Positions 59,467-64,000 of a stretch of 64,000 bases of DNA are shown here, in pieces. A model generated the notes under the pieces. It did not search any database. It was not told the origin of the DNA and saw only the letters and a list, made by a program, of their open reading frames with translations. Source of the DNA: Campylobacter sp. (GTDB lineage: Bacteria; Campylobacterota; Campylobacteria; Campylobacterales; Campylobacteraceae); the NCBI RefSeq assembly GCF_019423325.1, contig NZ_JAHZBQ010000002.1, positions 434,001-498,000 of the forward strand, written 5' to 3'. Numbering within the stretch: the stretch's first letter is position 1; each line of letters opens with the position of its first letter. Position numbers and translations under genes: made by a program.

Positions 59467-60155
59467 TTTATCCTGTATCCTTGTGAGTAGATATTTTCTA
59501 TCAGCTTATAGCCGATTTTTCGGTGAAATCTGGATATGATATTTCTTACCCGTTTGTCGTCATATTCGCCATAGTCCTCAAACAGCTCGTTTTCTATCTC
59601 AAGACCGCTTGCGATCCGCCCGCTGGAGCTTAAAAGCAGCTGTAACAAAGAGGTTTCGTTTTTGGTTAGTTTGATAATTTCGCCCGCCTTGGATAGGGTT
59701 AAACTTTGCTTATCCCACACGAAATCGCCGCTTAGATAAATAAACTTTGCGGGTTTGGTTTCGATGCTATGCGTGATTTTTTCAAGCACGCTTAGTAGAT
59801 CCTCGGTCGTAAAAGGCTTTAGTATGTAGCCGTCCACGCCGATGGATATGGCTTTGGTGAAAAATTTAGACTCGTCGTAGGCTGAGAAGATGACAGTTTT
59901 TACCGAAGGATCGATCTGTTTGATCCGCTCTAACATCTCAAGCCCGCTCATGCCCGGCATATTAATATCGGTAAAAACAATACCCGCTTTGCTCGCTTTA
60001 AATTTCTCGATACCTTCCCGCGCGTCGCTGCAGTCGATAACTTGATGAAAGAATAGTTTTAAAATTTTCGCGGTCTGCTGCCTTACCTCATTATCATCCT
60101 CGACATATAGGGCGCGCATACTGCGAGTTTGAGCTTGTATTTCGTTTATATCCAT
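59457..60155 (-). CDS. OmpR/PhoB-type response regulator
   Basis: 232 residues. A receiver domain with ALYVEDDNEVRQQTAKIL (acidic pocket), IVFTDINMPGMSGLEMLERI (phospho-Asp 58 region), TVIFSAYDES and GYILKPFTTEDL (conserved Lys) is joined to a winged-helix DNA-binding domain ending RNIISRFHRKIGYKLIENIY followed by SQGYRIKWR. It is the partner of the kinase encoded by the next gene. The obvious nearby target is the operon starting at 58187, whose promoter lies after the kinase. Ribosome-binding site AGAGAGGGG precedes the ATG. Confidence 0.92.
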   Translation of the reverse strand: MDINEIQAQTRSMRALYVEDDNEVRQQTAKILKLFFHQVIDCSDAREGIEKFKASKAGIVFTDINMPGMSGLEMLERIKQIDPSVKTVIFSAYDESKFFTKAISIGVDGYILKPFTTEDLLSVLEKITHSIETKPAKFIYLSGDFVWDKQSLTLSKAGEIIKLTKNETSLLQLLLSSSGRIASGLEIENELFEDYGEYDDKRVRNIISRFHRKIGYKLIENIYSQGYRIKWR

Positions 60156-60252
60156 AACGCAGCCCCCCTCTCTTTAAAATTATACGTATCGTAAATTTTG
60201 TTCTGCCCGCTGCAATTGCGCTTTGAGCTTTAAATTTTAAATCGAAATGTTT

Positions 60253-61167
60253 CTACTCTACCTGTCCGAGCTTTTTAAGATAAGCAAAAATTTTAGCGAT
60301 CTCGATCATTTTATTTAGGCTTTCGAGCAGCTTCGCGCTTTGCGAGCTCGGCGCGGATTTGAAAATTTCGCTATTTTCAACGCCGATTACGAGGCTGTTT
60401 TCGCCCAGATAGAGCTCAGTTTTGCCGAACAAATTTACGGTGATCGTCTGCATATTTTCTAAAATTTTTTTGTTCTGCAAAAAGGCGGCGGCGGCGGGAT
60501 TGTTGAGATAAACGTCAAACGACGCGCTTAGGTGCGGGCTGTCTTTAAGCAGCTTAAGATCCGACGCGCCGAAGATAAACTCCCCACGAGGCACGACTAA
60601 AATTTGGCTATCGAAAGTCTCACTAAAATCAAATTTTGCAAAAAGCCCGTCAAAGATCGCGGTATCGTCCTTTTTTTTGAGATGCAGAATTTTATCCAGC
60701 TCAAAGACCCGATCCTCCCTGTTTTTATCGAAGTCGCGGCTTAGGCAAATGTCGCCGATTTTTATGCCAAATTCGGGCGTCTTGCCTACTATAGCGTGCT
60801 TGCAAGTGCATAAATTTGCCTCTTTACGGAGCGGATTTTTGTAAATTTCATCGAGTAAAAACGCGCCGAAAGGCTGAAAGGTAAGACGCAGCTCCTTTGC
60901 GATCCAAAGCAAAAATTCGTTTTTGAAGGCCTCTTCGCTGAGCGCTTCAAATTTACGCGAAATACGCACGGCTAGGTATTTGTAAGCAGGATAAGCAAGA
61001 GCTAGCAACACTAATAAAAACAGGAATGAGAAATCTCCAAAATCCTTGCGCATAGCAATAAACAGCGCTAGCACCACCACCGCCACGCCGCCGCGCGCCT
61101 TCCAAAGCGCCACATTGCGCGCTCCATCTAGTTTTTGCTTTTTTAATTCGTAAGAAACAAGGCTCAT
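60253..61167 (-). CDS. DUF3137 membrane protein (third paralogue)
   Basis: 304 residues. It has two closely spaced hydrophobic helices at about 26-42 and 47-62 after a positively charged N-terminus. The soluble domain shows YKYLAVRISRKFEALSEEAF, FGIKIGDICLSRD, SQILVVPRGEFIFGAS and AYLKKLGQVE, the DUF3137 pattern, though this copy is the most diverged of the three. It lacks the YxLTPxLME element. Function is unknown. It sits between the two-component system and the immunity-like array. Confidence 0.7.
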   Translation of the reverse strand: MSLVSYELKKQKLDGARNVALWKARGGVAVVVLALFIAMRKDFGDFSFLFLLVLLALAYPAYKYLAVRISRKFEALSEEAFKNEFLLWIAKELRLTFQPFGAFLLDEIYKNPLRKEANLCTCKHAIVGKTPEFGIKIGDICLSRDFDKNREDRVFELDKILHLKKKDDTAIFDGLFAKFDFSETFDSQILVVPRGEFIFGASDLKLLKDSPHLSASFDVYLNNPAAAAFLQNKKILENMQTITVNLFGKTELYLGENSLVIGVENSEIFKSAPSSQSAKLLESLNKMIEIAKIFAYLKKLGQVE

Positions 61168-61264
61168 CGCTATCCCCGTGAGTGAAATTTGACGCTCATT
61201 ATAGCGAAAAATGGGATTAAATCAAGCCATATGATAAGCGCGTTGCTATTTATAAGGCGGGTTT

Positions 61265-61488
61265 TTATAATAGCTCAAAAGCATATAAATCGCCGTCTTT
61301 TTCTCTGCATTTTACAATATCGCCCTGTTTGAATTCTAAAATTTCATCCAGTTCGGATTCAAAATTCGTCGTATCGGTAATTTTAAAAATATATTGCGCG
61401 ATTTGAGCAGCCTTTACCGGGCGTCATACATCACAATATCTTCATTCAAAATTTTTATAAAAATTCCCTTATTGGATACGATCGCCAT
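61265..61488 (-). pseudogene. Small gene with single-base frameshift, immunity-array context
   Basis: From ATG 61488 the frame encodes MAIVSNKGIFIKILNEDI then VMYDAR and stops. Adding one base in the GCCCGG (near 61424) restores a frame that runs PVKAAQIAQYIFKITDTT and ILEFKQGDIVKCREKDGDLY to TAA at 61265-61267. The joined product would be about 73 residues, cytoplasmic. No family is recognised. The C-run is only three bases, so this is not a classical phase-variable tract. Confidence 0.5.
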
Positions 61489-61507
61489 ATTAAACCTTTC
61501 TGCCCGG

Positions 61508-62125
61508 TTATCTAAAATTTTTTCTGCCTAACCACAATTTAAGATATTTTAATACGGGTCTTAAATAATCATTAGTAGCGTTGGCTTTAAAGGTGCTTAT
61601 GTCCGATTCTATCAAATACCAGCTATATCCGTCATCCTTTAAAATATTCATTTTGCGATGTTTGGCCTCAGCGTTTGCGTCAGATATCTCTATATCCAGC
61701 ACTTTATTTGCAATATTCATTTGCACCGATAGATTGGAGCTTAGATCATATATGAAACGGTTAAGATCTTTGATGATATGGGTATTGTATACGTCATCGA
61801 TCATCTCGGCTCTTCTCTTCTTAAAAATTTTCTTCTCTATCGGGTCTCCATCAAAAAGCTTTTCATAATGATCTGCGTCTGCTATGAGCTCTTCGTAAGA
61901 CGCGGTAAAATATTCCCCATGCATCCCAAATTTCCAATTCGTAGGCACCGTTTCATCTATTACTTGAAAATATTCACTATCAAATTGATACCAATCTCTA
62001 TCATCTTCAAGTGGCAATATGCAGTAATAAACCTGTCCCTCTTCATATTGGACACCATGGACAAAATAGGTTCTGTTTAACCCCAAATGCCCATGCTCGT
62101 CCTCTTTTATACATTTTACAATCAT
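61508..62125 (-). CDS. Hypothetical protein in immunity-like array
   Basis: 205 residues, soluble, acidic. The N-terminus (MIVKCIKEDEHGHLGLNRTY) with DDRDWYQFDSEYFQVID resembles small beta-barrel (SH3-like) modules in immunity and cargo proteins, but I recognise no family. The C-terminus ends basic (LKLWLGRKNF). It is the fifth of six genes pointing leftward from the right edge of the window. It is separated from the next upstream gene by 13 bases. Confidence 0.55.
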   Translation of the reverse strand: MIVKCIKEDEHGHLGLNRTYFVHGVQYEEGQVYYCILPLEDDRDWYQFDSEYFQVIDETVPTNWKFGMHGEYFTASYEELIADADHYEKLFDGDPIEKKIFKKRRAEMIDDVYNTHIIKDLNRFIYDLSSNLSVQMNIANKVLDIEISDANAEAKHRKMNILKDDGYSWYLIESDISTFKANATNDYLRPVLKYLKLWLGRKNFR

Positions 62126-62138
62126 TTAAAATCCTTAT

Positions 62139-62891
62139 CTACTTTTTCCATTTAAATTTAAATCTCTTTCGCTTTATTTTTATAAAATTTTCCAACTGCT
62201 TATCGGTAAAATTTAAAATCTCTTTTCGGTTTTGTAAATTTACATAAGTGTGCCTTATATCGCAATTACCGACAAAGGCGGCTTCCCAGTTCTTAATTAG
62301 CCAACTCGAGCTTATCGCATATTCCCGTCCTTTATCCGAGCGCATTTTATCGCTATAGCCAATAGGCGCAAACATACCGGAATAAAACCCCTCCAGATAG
62401 GGTAGTCTCGGGCATCCTTTCGTATCGGTTGCGACGATAAATTTTATCTTTCGATCATATGGACGAAAAGCCTTGTGACACTCTATAATATCTCCATTTT
62501 TTAGATCGTCTTTGAATTCTAAAAATTTATAAGTAAATTTTGCAGGAATTTTATCATTTATCCTTTTGTATTCGGCTAAAAAACTATCGTAATAAGAAAA
62601 TATGCTTATATTTCTGGGCGACTCCGGATCACATACAAAATCTAAATTCTCCAATATCCACTTTTTAGAAATCAGACCATTATTATTTTTCGCATTAGCT
62701 TCGGGCGGCAATACTATAAACTCCCCCGAATTATCGCCGTTTATACGTAGCAGATTATTCCAGCTACAAAATAAAAACCGCCTTTGACCGATCTGCAGTA
62801 TATCGCCCTCCGCGAAAATTTTTCTAAAATTATTAATCGAAAATTTCCTTCTACCTCTTACGGGTATTATCTTTTTATAATTTCTTTTCAT
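62139..62891 (-). CDS. Hypothetical protein in immunity-like array
   Basis: 250 residues, basic. The first 130 residues (FRKIFAEGDILQIGQRRFLF, LRINGDNSGEFIVLPPEA) and a second similar half (FKDDLKNGDIIECHKAFRP, IKFIVATDTKGCPRLPYLEG) suggest two copies of an SH3-like or KOW-like beta domain (GDILQIG and GDIIECH). A short Lys-rich C-terminus follows. No family is recognised. Ribosome-binding site AGAAAGACC precedes the ATG. It lies in the leftward array of small genes. Confidence 0.55.
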   Translation of the reverse strand: MKRNYKKIIPVRGRRKFSINNFRKIFAEGDILQIGQRRFLFCSWNNLLRINGDNSGEFIVLPPEANAKNNNGLISKKWILENLDFVCDPESPRNISIFSYYDSFLAEYKRINDKIPAKFTYKFLEFKDDLKNGDIIECHKAFRPYDRKIKFIVATDTKGCPRLPYLEGFYSGMFAPIGYSDKMRSDKGREYAISSSWLIKNWEAAFVGNCDIRHTYVNLQNRKEILNFTDKQLENFIKIKRKRFKFKWKK

Positions 62892-62931
62892 GGTCTTTCT
62901 TCCGTTTTATTATTAAATCGCCGCGCACTCG

Positions 62932-63306
62932 CTAAATTCCTAAATGCAAAATATATAAATTGTTTTTAATTGCCGAATCGATTAGCTCCAATAAACTGTC
63001 TAATTGCTCGATAACCGAGGATTTATTTAGCGCGCAGTTTTTATCAAAAACAATCTGCTCATCCGCGCTCAAGAAAAGCGGCTTCCAAGAGCATATTATA
63101 TCTCTAAATTTAGCTTTATTTTCTATCCAGCTATAGCCATAGTAATTTAGACCTTTTTTCAAATTTGCCTCATCGTTCCATGTGGTTTGTACCCACTCAA
63201 GAGAGTACGAAATATGAAGTATCAGATCATCGCTAATTACTACGCAATGCTCTTTAGAGAAAATATTTTCTTTTGTCTTTTTGAGTAAAAATTCATGTTT
63301 AGGCAT
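62932..63306 (-). CDS. Hypothetical protein in immunity-like array
   Basis: 124 residues, soluble. Sequence parts such as CVVISDDLILHISYSLEWVQT and NKSSVIEQLDSLLELIDSAI do not match a family I know. The start has AACAAGGAGCCAT upstream in leftward direction (AAGGAG, good spacing). Small size, orphan status and neighbours are consistent with an immunity protein. Confidence 0.5.
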   Translation of the reverse strand: MPKHEFLLKKTKENIFSKEHCVVISDDLILHISYSLEWVQTTWNDEANLKKGLNYYGYSWIENKAKFRDIICSWKPLFLSADEQIVFDKNCALNKSSVIEQLDSLLELIDSAIKNNLYILHLGI

Positions 63307-63428
63307 ATGGCTCCTTGTTGTTTTAAAATATGACTTGAATAAAACTCGATCTAGCTATTCGCCAAATTTCATCCAAGCGGCGGCGTACTTTTATGCTTCG
63401 TTATATTTGCTAAATCCTTATGAAATTT

Positions 63429-63569
63429 TCATTTAGACACCCGCCCAGGGCCAATGGCTGGGCAATATACAAAATCATCTCCGTTTCTAGCGCGATAATT
63501 GGTGATATATTGGATCGCCACTTCGAATGCTTTGTCGTCTTCCGCTTTGGTATCCCAGCTATTGATCAT
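63429..63569 (-). pseudogene. Duplicated 3' fragment of the Imm40-like gene
   Basis: An ATG overlaps the TGA of the preceding gene (ATGA) and opens a 46-residue frame ending at 63429. It contains SWDTKAEDDKAFEVAIQYIT followed by NYRARNGDDF and PAIGPG, closely matching the last 50 residues of the Imm40-like protein (NTKARDDDAFELAIRYIT, NYRARNGDDF, PAIGPY). DNA similarity is high. It is a partial tandem copy left after recombination or gene capture. Confidence 0.75.
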
Positions 63570-63964
63570 TTTTCTGTTTGTTCATTTGGCTCCTGTAGGA
63601 TGGTATATGGACCGATAGCCGGCCAGTATGCGAAATCATCTCCGTTTCTGGCGCGATAATTAGTGATATATCGGATCGCTAGTTCGAATGCATCGTCATC
63701 TCTTGCTTTGGTATTCCACCAGCCGTCGTATGTGATTATGGGCTTATTACCGCTTAGGCGATATACGTCTCCTCCGAGGATAACCATATCTTTGCTTTTT
63801 GCGATTTTAAGCACTTCCATTACATCGTCGAATCTCCAAGCAATATCATAAAATCCGAGCTCCTCTCTTAGGCGTATACCGCGCTCTAGCAGATCCTGCG
63901 GCACGATATTTACGTAATCTTCATCTATAAATAACCTCGCATCTTCATCTTTATTTATAAACAT
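63566..63964 (-). CDS. Imm40-like immunity protein
   Basis: 132 residues. IVPQDLLERGIRLREELGF, then FDDVMEVLKIAKSKDMVILG, GDVYRLSG and the final AFELAIRYITNYRARNGDDF match the Imm40 pattern (ILGGDVY...WY...A...YI..Y). Such proteins protect a cell from a polymorphic toxin delivered by a neighbour. It is the first gene of the leftward array, and its toxin, if any, would lie to the right of the window. A tandem copy of its last third follows. Ribosome-binding site AAAAGGAGAG precedes the ATG. Confidence 0.65.
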   Translation of the reverse strand: MFINKDEDARLFIDEDYVNIVPQDLLERGIRLREELGFYDIAWRFDDVMEVLKIAKSKDMVILGGDVYRLSGNKPIITYDGWWNTKARDDDAFELAIRYITNYRARNGDDFAYWPAIGPYTILQEPNEQTEK

Positions 63965-64000
63965 AATCTCTCCTTTTCAATATTGGAAGCCAAAATTTTC

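Overview
The window looks like a chromosomal segment of a Campylobacter species (Campylobacterota), probably one of the oral, higher-G+C members such as C. gracilis, C. showae or C. rectus. The reasons are the gene content (short HacA-type LeuC, DUF3137 and DUF475 proteins, an RqcH-like NFACT protein, PEB1-like binding protein), TATAAT -10 boxes without a clear -35, and intergenic DNA full of AAATTTTAAAATTT-type palindromes. The species is an inference.

Layout. 1-20 kb is mostly housekeeping and transport: a PEB1-like solute-binding protein cut by the left edge, a CopD-like membrane protein, an NhaC-type antiporter, a DUF475 protein, Sel1-like periplasmic proteins, a succinate/acetate CoA-transferase, an operon of methyltransferase, di-haem peroxidase and c-di-GMP protein (split by an in-frame stop), a ZnuCB-type metal importer, a DMT permease with a large low-complexity N-terminus, and a frameshifted mntP. 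20.3-25.6 kb is an A+T-rich acquired island: a decayed IS1595-type transposase, a two-gene Hachiman defence system (hamA-hamB), and a decayed YbgC-type thioesterase at its right edge. 25.6-31.6 kb holds a methyltransferase, a TonB-dependent receptor, two or three immunity-like small genes, a tRNA-Val(GAC) and a second DUF3137 gene. 31.8-39.2 kb is core metabolism (dxr-cdsA, RqcH-like, nitroreductase, leuC, ilvD).

39.3-44.6 kb is an operon encoding a Tat-type solute-binding protein, a permease, an ATPase and an NnrS-family protein, whose N-terminus has been expanded by about 430 residues of degenerate repeats, followed by a cupin. 45-52.6 kb is core again (recJ-pyrG, a DUF945-like protein, nrdA). 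52.8-60.2 kb ends in a distinctive block read leftward: response regulator, PAS histidine kinase, a Trp-rich polytopic membrane protein, a Tat-exported metallo-beta-lactamase-fold hydrolase and a CobW GTPase with a large unassigned N-terminal domain. It reads as a regulated pathway for a metal-dependent exported enzyme, and it is the best candidate here for an undescribed system. 60.2-64 kb contains a third DUF3137 gene and a leftward array of small immunity-like genes, including an Imm40-type gene followed by a duplicated 3' fragment of itself, and one gene with a frameshift.

A recurring theme is gene erosion by small changes (in-frame stops, single-base frameshifts) and the spread of A+T palindromes and short degenerate tandem repeats from intergenic DNA into reading frames (methyltransferase, DMT permease, NnrS).
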